From positions 1-60,991 of the forward strand of contig MWCY01000017.1 in NCBI GenBank assembly GCA_002070275.1: a stretch of 60,991 bases of DNA. Direction: 5' to 3'. The notes below the pieces were generated by a model. The model searched no databases and was not told where the DNA came from. It was given only the letters and a program-made list of their open reading frames with translations. Numbering within the stretch: the first letter of the stretch is position 1; every line of letters begins with the position of its first letter. Positions 1 to 8,465 of this stretch are shown piece after piece. Both the position numbers and the translations under genes were made by a program. Source of the DNA: Candidatus Hydrogenedentes bacterium ADurb.Bin170 (GTDB taxonomy: Bacteria; Hydrogenedentota; Hydrogenedentia; Hydrogenedentales; CAITNO01).

Positions 1-965
1 TCGGGAGGCAGAATAGTAAGTTCTTCCAGAAGTGTCTCCGCGTCTTCTTCGTCTATGATTTGATCTGATTCCGGGGATTCCCGGGACGCATCTTGCTCCG
101 GAGCGCTTTCCTGCATCTCCTTTGCCGCTATTTCCCGTGGTTCCGGGATGAGAGGGCTCTCTTCCTGCTGCCGCGCAACAGACCTCTTCTGCTCAGAAAA
201 CGGTTTATCCAATTCATTGGTCTGTTCTTTGAGCTCCGGCTCGACACTATGTTTGGGAGGCGACTCGCTTTCCTGCTTTGGAAGTGGAGCCTCTTCTGGT
301 ATGCCATCCTGCGCAGTGTGTTCAAATTCGTCTTCAGAAGGAGCAGTTTTGTTGTCTTCGAAGTTTTCGATGCACAGCACTTCGGCACACAAGAGGTCAT
401 ACTGGTAAATTTGGATAAGCGCACGTTTTCGAGAAAGACGGCTTTCTGACACTTTGCAGGAACTGCCAAGTTGGCTCTGGATTGTTGCGGCAAGTACGCT
501 CAATGCATCAGGAGAATTAAGGAATACAGAGTGGCGTGTAATCGGATAAGGAGACTCTTTGGAGCTGTGGCGCGATTCCACCGGAAAGGACTGCTGATTG
601 GTTTCATGATTTGCAAGCAGGGACCGGATTAAGGCATTTACTTTTAGACAGTCCTCTTCCTCCAGCAAGTCACCCAGAGCTGCCATTGTAAACTCCTGCG
701 GCTCGGGAGAAAATTCGTAGTTACGGATTATTGTTGCCGGTACAGGATCCTCTGGCAATTGTTCTGGAAAAGCATTATTGCTGTGGCTGATTTTCTGAAA
801 GGGGGCAGACCATTTGTCCGGAACGAGGTCTTTCAGGCTAATAAAGAGGGCAAAAATAAAAACGGATAGAAAGGAAAGAACTGCAGCGGAAAAATAAGTA
901 TGCATAACAGCGCGAAACAAAGGAGAAAAGTTAGGACTTTTCTTTTTTTGCTTCTGTTTCGCCAT
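1..965 (-). CDS. Membrane-anchored protein of unknown function (3' end outside window)
   Basis: The frame stays open from the ATG at 965 to the left edge, giving 321 codons without a stop, so the C-terminus lies outside the window. A short Lys-rich start (MAKQKQKKK) is followed by one hydrophobic segment at about residues 19-45, which predicts a single-pass inner-membrane protein with most of the chain outside the cytoplasm. From about residue 200 the visible part is Glu- and Pro-rich and looks disordered, like a spacer leading to an unseen domain. An AGGAAA site sits 6 bases before the ATG. It starts 19 bases after murI and is probably the last visible member of the wall-related operon. I do not recognise the family; a divisome or wall-binding role is only a guess from position. 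Confidence 0.6.
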   Translation of the reverse strand, partial: MAKQKQKKKSPNFSPLFRAVMHTYFSAAVLSFLSVFIFALFISLKDLVPDKWSAPFQKISHSNNAFPEQLPEDPVPATIIRNYEFSPEPQEFTMAALGDLLEEEDCLKVNALIRSLLANHETNQQSFPVESRHSSKESPYPITRHSVFLNSPDALSVLAATIQSQLGSSCKVSESRLSRKRALIQIYQYDLLCAEVLCIENFEDNKTAPSEDEFEHTAQDGIPEEAPLPKQESESPPKHSVEPELKEQTNELDKPFSEQKRSVARQQEESPLIPEPREIAAKEMQESAPEQDASRESPESDQIIDEEDAETLLEELTILPP

Positions 966-984
966 TAAAAATTTCCTGTTTCAA

Positions 985-1812
985 TTAAGAGGTAGAACAG
1001 ATATCAACCCATTGTACCGACATTAAGCTGGTTCCCCAAAACTTTTCGCCAGTAGACCGGAAGGCCTCAGGAGAATCGGTCACCAGAAACAGAGGTTGTG
1101 TCACTTCTTTTTCTTTATTAAACAGAAAATTTTTATCCAGCGACTCCACAACATCTTTCGCTGTTTCTTCCGCACTGTCAACAAGCATTACATCCTCGCC
1201 CAAAACAGCCTGTATGGTGTTTTTCAGAAGCGGATAATGAGTACACCCCAGGACCAGGGTGTCAATTTTTTTCTTTTTCAGGTCCTCCAGGTAGTGTCGG
1301 GCGACATGAAAAAGAGCATCCCCCGAAACCCAGCCTTCTTCAGCAAAAGGCACGAAAAGAGGACAAGCCTGACTGTAAACGTCTATGTCGGGGCGTTGTG
1401 CCTTTAAAGTCTTTTCGTAGGAACGGCTGTTAATTACGCCTCTGGTACCAATAACACCGATTATCCCGTTTTTAGTTCGACTCAAAGCAGCAGTTGCTCC
1501 AGGTCTGAGAACCCCCAGAACTGGGATATCCAATTCTTTTTGAAGCGCCTCCAAAGCGAAAGCGGTTGCTGTGTTGCAGGCAATGACCAGCATTTTTATT
1601 TTATATTTTAGGAGCACCGCCGCACAGGAACGGGCATAGCGAAGTACGGTCTCAGGGGCTTTAGATCCGTAAGGCACCCGTGCCGTATCACCAAGATAAA
1701 TGATTTTTTCAAAAGGCAGCAACTCGGAAATTTTCCGGCAAACAGTTAATCCGCCTACTCCAGAGTCAAAAATACCGATAGGTGCGCAGCTGCTAGCATT
1801 CAGATCGTTCAT
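985..1812 (-). CDS. murI: Glutamate racemase
   Basis: Cytoplasmic enzyme that interconverts L- and D-glutamate and supplies D-Glu for peptidoglycan stem peptides. The 275-residue length is normal. The N-terminal FDSGVGG motif (Asp16) and the two catalytic thiols, Cys79 in ACNTATA and Cys190 in GCTHYP, are all present, which separates it from aspartate racemases of other subgroups. The start lies 2 bases after the stop of the GerMN gene, so translation is probably coupled. It sits in a run of wall-related genes (degenerate amidase, GerMN protein, murI), which fits its role. Nothing looks unusual. Confidence 0.96.
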   Translation of the reverse strand: MNDLNASSCAPIGIFDSGVGGLTVCRKISELLPFEKIIYLGDTARVPYGSKAPETVLRYARSCAAVLLKYKIKMLVIACNTATAFALEALQKELDIPVLGVLRPGATAALSRTKNGIIGVIGTRGVINSRSYEKTLKAQRPDIDVYSQACPLFVPFAEEGWVSGDALFHVARHYLEDLKKKKIDTLVLGCTHYPLLKNTIQAVLGEDVMLVDSAEETAKDVVESLDKNFLFNKEKEVTQPLFLVTDSPEAFRSTGEKFWGTSLMSVQWVDICSTS

Positions 1813-1814
1813 TA

Positions 1815-2474
1815 TCAGGATTCTGTCATTATCCAGTTAGGCGCCGGGTAGAGCGGGTAAGATAAATCAAAATTCAGAGGAAAAGTCTCCTGCGGAGCCA
1901 TGCCGTCAAAAAGAAAACGGACAGCTGTCACTTTTTTTGAATCAGCCCCGAGCAATGCTTCATGAGTCATCGTGTTCACAATCCCGAAAAACATCATAGT
2001 CTCCGTTTCGATGCTTCTAGGAACTGTTTGCAGAAAAATAATTTCGGAAGAAATATCTAAAATGAGTTCACCATCATCTTTCAGGTAGACCCCGCGAACA
2101 CGGGTGTCGGAAGGGATGTTAGGTAAAGAGTGCTGGCCGTCAGGACCTGAAATCATCTTGAGCAAAGCTGACCTGCAATTTTCAACGGTTGTTTCGGCAC
2201 TCTCAATCATACATTTTTCCGGGACAAGACCGATGCCGGCCGCCGAGGTGAAAAAAAGGGTGATTTCCTTTTTTTCGGTCAGGACATCGCGTGAAGCAGA
2301 TGACTCCTGCTGTTTAAATTCTTCCGAGTCTTCTTCTGCCAGTTTAAAGGGATTGCGCCCCTCAGTAAGCATATGTCTGGACAGCAGCAGAACAAGAAAG
2401 CATAGAATCAGCGTGGCAAATGCCCACAGAATCAAGCCAAGCTTTTTAAAGATGTGACTGGTAGAAAACTGCAT
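1815..2474 (-). CDS. GerMN-domain membrane-anchored protein
   Basis: A protein of 219 residues with one transmembrane helix at about residues 11-35 and a C-terminal domain (about 65-215) resembling the GerMN/sporulation-germination domain: a beta strand (EITLFFT), a helix with CRSALLKMI and PDG, and a later strand with DGELILDIS. In other bacteria such domains occur in germination protein GerM and in lipoproteins near amidases, and are thought to bind wall or protein partners. There is no sign of sporulation genes here, so a general envelope role is likelier. A GGAAT site precedes the ATG by 6 bases. It lies between the amidase-like gene and murI, with 2 bases to murI. The domain call is moderate; the function is unknown. 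Confidence 0.7.
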   Translation of the reverse strand: MQFSTSHIFKKLGLILWAFATLILCFLVLLLSRHMLTEGRNPFKLAEEDSEEFKQQESSASRDVLTEKKEITLFFTSAAGIGLVPEKCMIESAETTVENCRSALLKMISGPDGQHSLPNIPSDTRVRGVYLKDDGELILDISSEIIFLQTVPRSIETETMMFFGIVNTMTHEALLGADSKKVTAVRFLFDGMAPQETFPLNFDLSYPLYPAPNWIMTES

Positions 2475-2511
2475 TGTGTATTCCGATTTATAAGATTAAG
2501 GCACGGTTCTT

Positions 2512-3738
2512 TTACCGGAGGCTTTCGGCAAGCGCCCAGGCGATTCCAGAAGATATACGCGCGATTTCCTCAGGATTCTTCAACAGGTGCAATTTTTCCG
2601 GATCATTCAAACATCCTGTCCCGATTAAAATAACCGGTATTTTGCTTTCCCTTTGTAAAAGCAAAGGCGCCTGATGCACAAAAACTTTTTCCCAAGTGTT
2701 TGTTTTATTTAAGTTGCTTTGAAGCCTGATGCCAAATTTTGCCGCCTTTTCAGCGCATTCTTGCCGGGTAAGTTCACTTTTATTTTCTTTTTTTGCATCT
2801 TCTTTTTTCACGTCACTAAAGGGCGGCTGATCTGTCCAAATTGAAATAGAGGATACAGGGATGTTTGGAGAATAATTACTCTCCAGCGACACGAAAAAAG
2901 CACCTCCGGCTTTTTCAGCTGCCGAGACCCGTTTGCCGGGAGAGAGAGCAACATCTGCTTCTCTGGTGAGAACTACAGTTAAGGACGTTTTTTCTTCAAG
3001 AACAGCTTTGATTGCGCCAGCGAGCTGCAAAAGAATCTCTTTTTCTTTAAATTCCTCTGCAATAACAATACCGGCATCCTGTCCGCCGTGGGCTGCATCG
3101 ATCACTAGGCAACCTTTAATATTTTTCATACCTGAAAAATCGCCTGCTGTTGCATCAGAGGGCAGGCTTTCTTCGGAGTCTTCTTCCTGCTCGTTCTTTT
3201 CAGGTTCACTTGAGCCTTCATCTGACGCAGTTTCCGTGGAAACAGAAGCAGGTTGCGGAAGATCGGGTACTGATTCCAAAAGGAGTGACTCGTCGAGATC
3301 CATTACTTCAAGGTCTTTATCGGCCCCGGGTTTCATCTCTTCCGCTTTAATCTGTATTCCAAAAGCGTTGTGAAAAAAAAGTTCGGTATCGGTTACAGCA
3401 ATGCTGAGTGCGTTATTTAATAATGTACAGGGAACAGATAAAGAAAAACTTTGATTTTCTAAAGCTACCTCACGGTGGTTTGTGATTAGCGTCGCTGTCT
3501 TTCCGTTCAGGCTCGCCTCTATCTGGTCAGTCATATTTACGACCAGCCCGCCCAATTCTGTGATAAGGGTTTCCAGATTAATGTAATTTCTGTTTTCATG
3601 CACCAGAAAGGGCATGGGAACGGTTTTTATTGCGTTGTTCAGTTCAGCTGTAAAAAGGCGCCCTTCTTCTGCCTGGACAGGCACCGGCAGAGGACTAATT
3701 GCGAGAAGAAATAAAAACAGCCAGAGAGAGCAACGCAT
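2512..3738 (-). CDS. Secreted amidase_3-fold protein with lost catalytic residues (probable pseudo-amidase)
   Basis: A signal peptide (residues 1-23, cut near VQA) leads to a copper-amine-oxidase-N-like stalk domain (about 28-130), an acidic Ser/Glu/Asp-rich linker (about 135-205) and an N-acetylmuramoyl-L-alanine amidase (AmiC/CwlM, amidase_3) fold (about 208-405). The first zinc ligand (His217 in DAAHGG) and the Glu ligand (Glu232 in KEKE) are kept. The usual histidine of SIHAN is Glu286 here (SLESN), and the catalytic Glu of the usual VEMGFLSN is Gly373 (LIGTGCLND). Known active members need both, so hydrolysis is unlikely, and a wall-binding or regulatory role is inferred. It has its own predicted promoter at 3844-3872 and starts the GerMN-murI gene group. 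Confidence 0.8.
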   Translation of the reverse strand: MRCSLWLFLFLLAISPLPVPVQAEEGRLFTAELNNAIKTVPMPFLVHENRNYINLETLITELGGLVVNMTDQIEASLNGKTATLITNHREVALENQSFSLSVPCTLLNNALSIAVTDTELFFHNAFGIQIKAEEMKPGADKDLEVMDLDESLLLESVPDLPQPASVSTETASDEGSSEPEKNEQEEDSEESLPSDATAGDFSGMKNIKGCLVIDAAHGGQDAGIVIAEEFKEKEILLQLAGAIKAVLEEKTSLTVVLTREADVALSPGKRVSAAEKAGGAFFVSLESNYSPNIPVSSISIWTDQPPFSDVKKEDAKKENKSELTRQECAEKAAKFGIRLQSNLNKTNTWEKVFVHQAPLLLQRESKIPVILIGTGCLNDPEKLHLLKNPEEIARISSGIAWALAESLR

Positions 3739-3843
3739 ATAAACTTAATTTCCTTTGAGGAAGACAAGAGAAAAAAGAACCTGCAAACTGCTTTGGCACG
3801 GTACATTCTGAAAAAGAAAACGACATTAGCGCATACAACAGGA

Positions 3844-3872
3844 ATTCTACCGGATTGCCTGATTTCAATCAA
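3844..3872 (-). promoter_or_regulatory. Predicted sigma70-type promoter for the amidase-like gene
   Basis: Read on the minus strand, a TTGATT -35 box (3867-3872) is followed by a 17-base spacer and a TAGAAT -10 box (3844-3849). This lies about 105 bases before the amidase-like ATG at 3738, in the 211-base gap after holA. A weak A/T-rich inverted repeat with a T run sits near 3882-3906 and could end holA transcription. The rest of the gap shows nothing else I recognise. Confidence 0.4.
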
Positions 3873-3949
3873 ATTACAGAGAAAAAAAGACTAATTTTTA
3901 GTTAGTTTTCACAGAAATTCTGAATGCCCCGGCAAAAGGAAAGCTCTCT

Positions 3950-4987
3950 TCATCGGGCTGGCGCTGCACGTCCTCTGGAAGCAGCAAGTTTAATGATCAT
4001 GGTTTCCAGGAGCAGCGTTTTGTCGGCACCGCTGTTTCTGAATTGAAAATTAGTTCTGGTGCAGAGTTGCAGAGCATTCTGCATTTTAGTCACATCCCAT
4101 TTTTTTGCCAAGGGCAGCACTTTCTTTTCCACAAAGGGCTTGTTTAAACTGACCTTTGTGCCGGGATGGGCTTTATAGGCACTTTCCAGAAGCCAATTGA
4201 TCATTCCGAGAATCTCTTCATGAGATTTATTAATTGCCAGCAATTCATGAAGATTTTCGAGAGCTTTTCCAGTATCAGAAGCCGCAATGGCGTCGGTAAG
4301 TGCCCACACAGTGGTTTCGGCAACATCGGCACAGGCCGCCAGCACATGCTGCTCGTTGAGTTTGGTTTCCTGTTCTGCGAAGGAACAAAGGAGATTAATG
4401 GCATTTGCCATATCACTCATGCTATTCCCCACCCGCTCAATCATAAGAGCAAGGGCGCCGCTGCTGATGGAATAGCCTTTTTGCTTCAGCTGCTCCTTAA
4501 TCCATTGCCCGTATACACGGTCTTCCATTTGAGGACATTCAACCACAAGCCCTTTTTCTTCGCAGAGTTTATAGAAGCGCCGGCTCCTGTTGGCCTCGGA
4601 GGCTAAGAGAATTAAGAGGCAGAAATCAGGCGGATCGCTCAGGCATTCCAATAAAGGAATAACAGGGCTTTTTTTATCGGAAGAAAGTGCAAAAAAAAGT
4701 TCTGCGTGACGCACAACAATCACTTTTCTTTCTACGAGAAAAGGGAGCGTCAAGACTTCAGAGGCGACATCGCCAGGGGAAGACTCCCCTGCCTGAAGCG
4801 TAGTGAGCGCCAGATCTTTTTGATCTTCGGGCACATACATCTGCAATAAATCATGAAGCGCTGCTTCCGCAAGCCACGGTTCAAAATCAGCCTTGCCAAA
4901 AGGGGCTTTGCCGGAAGTGAGCAGAATAATGGAGGGAGGCTTGTGCTTGTCTAATTTACTTACGAGATCGCCAACGTTGATAATCAT
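3950..4987 (-). CDS. holA: DNA polymerase III subunit delta
   Basis: Clamp-loader subunit that opens the beta sliding clamp. The 345 residues match the family length. The N-terminal domain begins with strand-forming ILLTSG, followed by the typical FLVERKVIVVRHAE stretch (about 83-96) and a C-terminal collar with the YKAHPG region. As expected for delta, there is no Walker A motif. The ATG directly follows the lptE stop (TAAATG), so the two are translationally coupled; bamD, lptE and holA form one run. An lptE-holA pairing is seen in many Gram-negative genomes (established knowledge) and supports both calls. Confidence 0.88.
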   Translation of the reverse strand: MIINVGDLVSKLDKHKPPSIILLTSGKAPFGKADFEPWLAEAALHDLLQMYVPEDQKDLALTTLQAGESSPGDVASEVLTLPFLVERKVIVVRHAELFFALSSDKKSPVIPLLECLSDPPDFCLLILLASEANRSRRFYKLCEEKGLVVECPQMEDRVYGQWIKEQLKQKGYSISSGALALMIERVGNSMSDMANAINLLCSFAEQETKLNEQHVLAACADVAETTVWALTDAIAASDTGKALENLHELLAINKSHEEILGMINWLLESAYKAHPGTKVSLNKPFVEKKVLPLAKKWDVTKMQNALQLCTRTNFQFRNSGADKTLLLETMIIKLAASRGRAAPAR

Positions 4988-5578
4988 TTACCAGGGCTCC
5001 AGCACCCGATAAACGATTTCTGATGCCAACTGTTCCAGCGCCTCGGCAGCAGCACGGTTTTCTTCTTCTGAAGTGAAAGAACGTACAGGGTTCATATAGG
5101 TCTCCGCATTACCGCGAAGTCGCCCGCTGGTCAAGCCTGCTGCTCTTGTGTAGAAAGTGGTTTCTCCGGAAACTGCGGGTTCCTGCCACAGTACTTCGCC
5201 AGTCTTTTGATCTGTCAGCCGGATAGAGGCGATAACAACAAGCAACGCCTGGGTTGTCTCATCCTTGCGATCATAGATCAGACCTTTGCGCTGGAAGTCA
5301 ATGATCATTCCTTCTAAAAGAAGATCAGCTTCTTCAGGTTTTTTTACGCGAAGTCTGGAATCAGCAGTAAACTTTCGAATGACTGCATTCGTCAAGGGAA
5401 TCTGCAGCCCGTACTCATTCGTTTTGTCATAAAAGGGCGAGACGCTGATCGACTGATAAACCGGGTCTAAAGAGCTCCGAGCCGTGTAACCGCAACCGGC
5501 ACTGATGACCATTGCGCATCCTGCCAGCAAAAGCCCTACCCAGTGCAGAGGCTTATCGAATATAGAAGCCTGCGTCAT
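4988..5578 (-). CDS. lptE: LPS-assembly lipoprotein LptE
   Basis: Outer-membrane lipoprotein that plugs the LptD barrel and helps place LPS in the outer leaflet. The N-terminus is hydrophobic with a classic LAGC lipobox (Cys21) and a second possible one ending at Cys29 before GYTAR. The remaining 170 residues have the LptE features: SISVSPFYDKTNEYG near residues 45-60, a central AVIRKF helix, and EADLLLEGMI strands. The start codon overlaps the bamD stop by 4 bases (ATGA), and the stop abuts holA. The position between bamD and holA supports the call even though LptE sequences diverge strongly. Confidence 0.85.
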   Translation of the reverse strand: MTQASIFDKPLHWVGLLLAGCAMVISAGCGYTARSSLDPVYQSISVSPFYDKTNEYGLQIPLTNAVIRKFTADSRLRVKKPEEADLLLEGMIIDFQRKGLIYDRKDETTQALLVVIASIRLTDQKTGEVLWQEPAVSGETTFYTRAAGLTSGRLRGNAETYMNPVRSFTSEEENRAAAEALEQLASEIVYRVLEPW

Positions 5579-6570
5579 AAAGCGGATCTGATACCTTCGG
5601 AATATTTATCACCTACATGTTCAACACCATTGTTTTTTTCGAGCCACTCTTTGGCAGCGTCAACTGCTTGTGTATCAGCAAATTCATTGGCGATTTTTTC
5701 GTAGTACAGTTTAGCAGCAGGGAATTCTCTGCGCCGTTCGTAAAACTTTGCGCTATTCAGATAGTGTTGAGCGATAGAATTGCGCATTTCTATGCGCATC
5801 TCCCCGAGTTTTTCGTTTTTCTCGTCGCCAGGGAAATTTGCCTTAAAATCATCAATAGCATTCACGGTAAGTTCGCTGGGTGTCTGGTCATAGGCCGGGC
5901 TGTAAGAGTCTTTGTAATAGCACATGGCAAGCCCGTAAGATGCGTCCTTAACCCATTCTGTGGTGGGATAATCTTCAATGACCCGCTTATACTCGAAAGC
6001 GGCATCCTGAAATTGTTTTCGTGCAAAGTGGCATAAACCGATCTTATATTGTGCTTCGGCGGCTTCAGCGGCAAAAGGCTGGTTCTCCACTACCATGGCA
6101 TAGATATCAGCAGCCCGTTTGTAGGGTTTCTTTTTGAAGAATCTGAATTTTTTTCCTGCAAGCGCTTCACCACGTGCATAAAAACGGTCGCCCAGCTCAT
6201 ATTGCATTTTTATGGCGGCATCATATTTGTCTGAACCCGGATAATTGGCGAGGAGCTGCTGGAAGGTCTTGGCGGCGTTCCACCATTGCCTTTGCGCCAT
6301 CAGCACTTCACCGCGCAGAAAAAGGTTGTCTGCTGCCAGAGGATCATTGCCGTAATATTCAACAAATTTATCGCACTCTCTCAATGCCTTTCTGTAATTG
6401 CCGGCAACGAGAAAACTTCTTGCATATTCAATCTGAAGTTCAGCCGTTTCTTTCGGCATTTTTTTCAGATTGATAAAACGCCCTGTTTGCGGTGTCCAGG
6501 ACCATTGTGCAAAAGCAGCTTCTGTAGTCAGTAACAGTGCACATGCTGCGAAGAAAACAGCCTTACGCAT
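5575..6570 (-). CDS. bamD: Outer-membrane protein assembly factor BamD (YfiO family)
   Basis: TPR-type periplasmic scaffold that, with BamA, folds outer-membrane beta barrels. I choose the ATG at 6570 (331 residues) because an AGGAG site lies 7 bases before it; an in-frame ATG at 6600 has no such site. A signal peptide ends near AFAQ, with no lipobox cysteine, unlike the lipoprotein BamD of proteobacteria. At least four TPR units follow (for example AAKTFQQLLANYPGS and AAFEYKRVIEDYPTTEW). The C-terminal part adds another repeat and ends at ATGA, overlapping lptE. A predicted promoter and a palindrome lie just upstream. Other TPR proteins are possible, but the order bamD-lptE-holA favours this one. 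Confidence 0.85.
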   Translation of the reverse strand: MRKAVFFAACALLLTTEAAFAQWSWTPQTGRFINLKKMPKETAELQIEYARSFLVAGNYRKALRECDKFVEYYGNDPLAADNLFLRGEVLMAQRQWWNAAKTFQQLLANYPGSDKYDAAIKMQYELGDRFYARGEALAGKKFRFFKKKPYKRAADIYAMVVENQPFAAEAAEAQYKIGLCHFARKQFQDAAFEYKRVIEDYPTTEWVKDASYGLAMCYYKDSYSPAYDQTPSELTVNAIDDFKANFPGDEKNEKLGEMRIEMRNSIAQHYLNSAKFYERRREFPAAKLYYEKIANEFADTQAVDAAKEWLEKNNGVEHVGDKYSEGIRSAL

Positions 6571-6607
6571 GGAAGTTCTCCTAAGGTAATCAGCCCTCAT
6601 CCAATCG

Positions 6608-6629
6608 GTTCAGACACCTGTATCTGAAC
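6608..6629. promoter_or_regulatory. 22-base palindrome at the predicted bamD start site
   Basis: Arms GTTCAGA and TCTGAAC are perfect inverted repeats around an 8-base centre. On the minus-strand RNA the pairing extends to 9 pairs, including one G-U, with a CAGG loop. It begins about where the transcript from the predicted promoter at 6636-6665 should start, so it may be a repressor operator overlapping +1 or a stabilising 5' stem-loop. No T run follows it, which argues against a terminator for the protease gene. Confidence 0.45.
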
Positions 6630-6635
6630 GGTAAC

Positions 6636-6665
6636 ATAGTAGCAGTTAGAAGGCAGTAAATACAA
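6636..6665 (-). promoter_or_regulatory. Predicted promoter for the bamD-lptE-holA run
   Basis: On the minus strand, TTGTAT (6660-6665) and TACTAT (6636-6641) are separated by 18 bases. The expected start is near 6629, at the edge of the 22-base palindrome and about 60 bases before the bamD ATG. Confidence 0.4.
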
Positions 6666-6687
6666 AAAGACCTGCCTATTGCCGCCG

Positions 6688-7857
6688 TTATTCGGCGCGG
6701 ATTTCACTGACCGAAAAGCGAACCTCCTTCTTAATCCCCTGCCTGTCAATAGAAAGGCGAACAGAGTCTCCACAAAAGAGGTCCCAATTGATAAAATCAA
6801 TGTCCTGAGGATATTGAACAGGATACCCGTTCACTTCCTCTATGACATCACCCAGCTGCAAACCGGCGATATAAGCGGGAGAAATCTTAAGGATTTCCGT
6901 CACTACAACGCCTGAACGGCTTTGAATCTGAAGTTCCCGCAGGCTGTAGGCGTTCATTTCTTCGACAGCTTTTCCATGAAAGCCGAACCAGGGGTTTCTT
7001 CGGCGCCCGAACTGGATAATCTCCTGCGCAACTTTTCTGGCCCGATTGCTGGGAATAGCGAAGCCTATCCCCTGATATCCGCCGCTTTGAGAAAAAAGCA
7101 TGGTGTTAATTCCCACCACAACCCCTTCCGCATTAACCAGCGGCCCGCCACTATTGCCCGGGTTGATGGCCGCATCCGTTTGAATCATATCCTGATATAA
7201 ACGGTCACCGCCCCCTACTTCCCTTTTGACCCTTCTGTGGTTGGCAGACACGACCCCGACGCTGACGCTGGGTTGGGGATCTGTAATCATAGAGCCGAAG
7301 GGGTTGCCAATGGCAATGACCCACTCTCCAATATAGAGATCATCGGAGTTTCCCAGAACGGCATAAGGAAGGGGCGTATCTGTTTTGGCTTTAAGAACAG
7401 CGATGTCTGTGCGTTCATCTGTCCCTACCACTTCAACATCAAGATTTCGTCCGTCTGCAAGCGTGACAGACGAAAAGTGATCGGCATTCTGCAATACATG
7501 GTAGTTGGTGAGAATATGTCCCTGCTGATCAAAAACAAAACCTGTACCTATTCCTTCTACTGCTTTTTTCTTTGTGCGTGTCATTCCCGGTGCAAAGTCA
7601 AAAAGCCCCATGAAGTTATCAAAAAAAGGATCTGCTGTCTGCACTCTTTCATACCCGACAACATTTATGGTTACAACTGAAGCAGCGACTTTCTCTATGG
7701 CTGTTACGATTGCATTTCTTCTGGAAGCGGCAACGTTTTCCTGAGCATTGATTGCAGATGGAAAACACAAAAGCACGGCACACACGACTTGTGCGACAAG
7801 TACACCAAGTGAAGAGGCGCGCATGGGGTGAAAAGTAAAAAGACCTTTAGCGCTCAT
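6688..7857 (-). CDS. HtrA/DegP-type periplasmic serine protease with PDZ domain
   Basis: Envelope quality-control protease. A signal peptide covers residues 1-38 (INAQ). The trypsin-like domain (about 45-280) has the full triad: His120 (NYHVL), Asp151 (RTDIAV) and Ser236 (GNSGGP). One PDZ domain follows (about 295-385), with the GVVVTEILKISPA carboxylate-binding region. At 389 residues with one PDZ it resembles DegS/HhoB-sized members. The ATG overlaps the recR stop by 4 bases, and a GGAAGGG site lies before it. It is followed by bamD, another outer-membrane biogenesis gene. An internal ATG at residue 12 is a possible alternative start. Symbols degP, degQ and degS cannot be told apart from sequence alone. 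Confidence 0.93.
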   Translation of the reverse strand: MSAKGLFTFHPMRASSLGVLVAQVVCAVLLCFPSAINAQENVAASRRNAIVTAIEKVAASVVTINVVGYERVQTADPFFDNFMGLFDFAPGMTRTKKKAVEGIGTGFVFDQQGHILTNYHVLQNADHFSSVTLADGRNLDVEVVGTDERTDIAVLKAKTDTPLPYAVLGNSDDLYIGEWVIAIGNPFGSMITDPQPSVSVGVVSANHRRVKREVGGGDRLYQDMIQTDAAINPGNSGGPLVNAEGVVVGINTMLFSQSGGYQGIGFAIPSNRARKVAQEIIQFGRRRNPWFGFHGKAVEEMNAYSLRELQIQSRSGVVVTEILKISPAYIAGLQLGDVIEEVNGYPVQYPQDIDFINWDLFCGDSVRLSIDRQGIKKEVRFSVSEIRAE

Positions 7858-8453
7858 AACGGCAATCGCCCTTCCAAAGCACGAAGTAACGTAACGTCAT
7901 CCGCATATTCAAGGCCACCGCCCATAGGCACGCCATGAGCAATTCTGGTTGCTTGAATCCCGAACTCCGCCATGCGCTTTGCCAGATAGAGCGCGGTGAC
8001 TTCGCCTTCAGCAGTGGTATTGGTTGCAATAATGACCTCTTTTACATCGTTTTTCTGAACACGTTCAATCAACGTATCAATTTGCAATGCCTCCGGACCT
8101 ATTCCTTCCAAAGGATTAATGACACCGTGCAGAACATGGTAAAGTCCACGGTATCCCCCGCCCTTTTCAATTGCCAGAACAGCTGTAGGTCTTTCAACCA
8201 CACATATAGTTGTGCAATCCCGTTTGGGATCCTGGCAAATAGCGCAAGGCATGATATCGGTAAGGTTTTTGCAGAGAGGACACCACCCAATAGCGCGCCG
8301 CGCTGCGATAAGGGCGGCAGAGAATTCTTCTGAGATTTCAGGCGGCAATGTCAGCAGATGCAGGGCATAGCGCTCTGCCGATTTGCGTCCTACACCAGGC
8401 AGCCGTCTCAGTGATTCCAAAAGCCGCTCAACAGGCGGTGACTGCATAAACAT
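7854..8453 (-). CDS. recR: Recombination mediator RecR
   Basis: Part of the RecFOR pathway that loads RecA onto gapped DNA. The 199 residues show the family architecture: N-terminal helix-hairpin-helix (RLPGVGRKSA, about 17-26), a C4 zinc finger from WCPLC through AICQD (about 57-75), and a Toprim domain (about 80-175) with NTTAEGE, then the C-terminal GVPMGGGLEYAD. The ATG has an AGGGA site 7 bases upstream. It starts 12 bases after def and overlaps the protease start, so def-recR-htrA form an operon. Unlike many genomes, dnaX and ybaB are not adjacent. Confidence 0.97.
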   Translation of the reverse strand: MFMQSPPVERLLESLRRLPGVGRKSAERYALHLLTLPPEISEEFSAALIAARRAIGWCPLCKNLTDIMPCAICQDPKRDCTTICVVERPTAVLAIEKGGGYRGLYHVLHGVINPLEGIGPEALQIDTLIERVQKNDVKEVIIATNTTAEGEVTALYLAKRMAEFGIQATRIAHGVPMGGGLEYADDVTLLRALEGRLPL

Positions 8454-8465
8454 GGAAAATCCCTT

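Noticed and set aside
128-493. A small 121-codon gene on the minus strand
   Set aside because: It is in another frame from the long open frame running from 965 to the left edge, which has a ribosome site, a start and a clear membrane helix.
3882-3906. Intrinsic terminator after holA
   Set aside because: The stem is only five A/T pairs, so despite a T run it is too weak to list as a feature.
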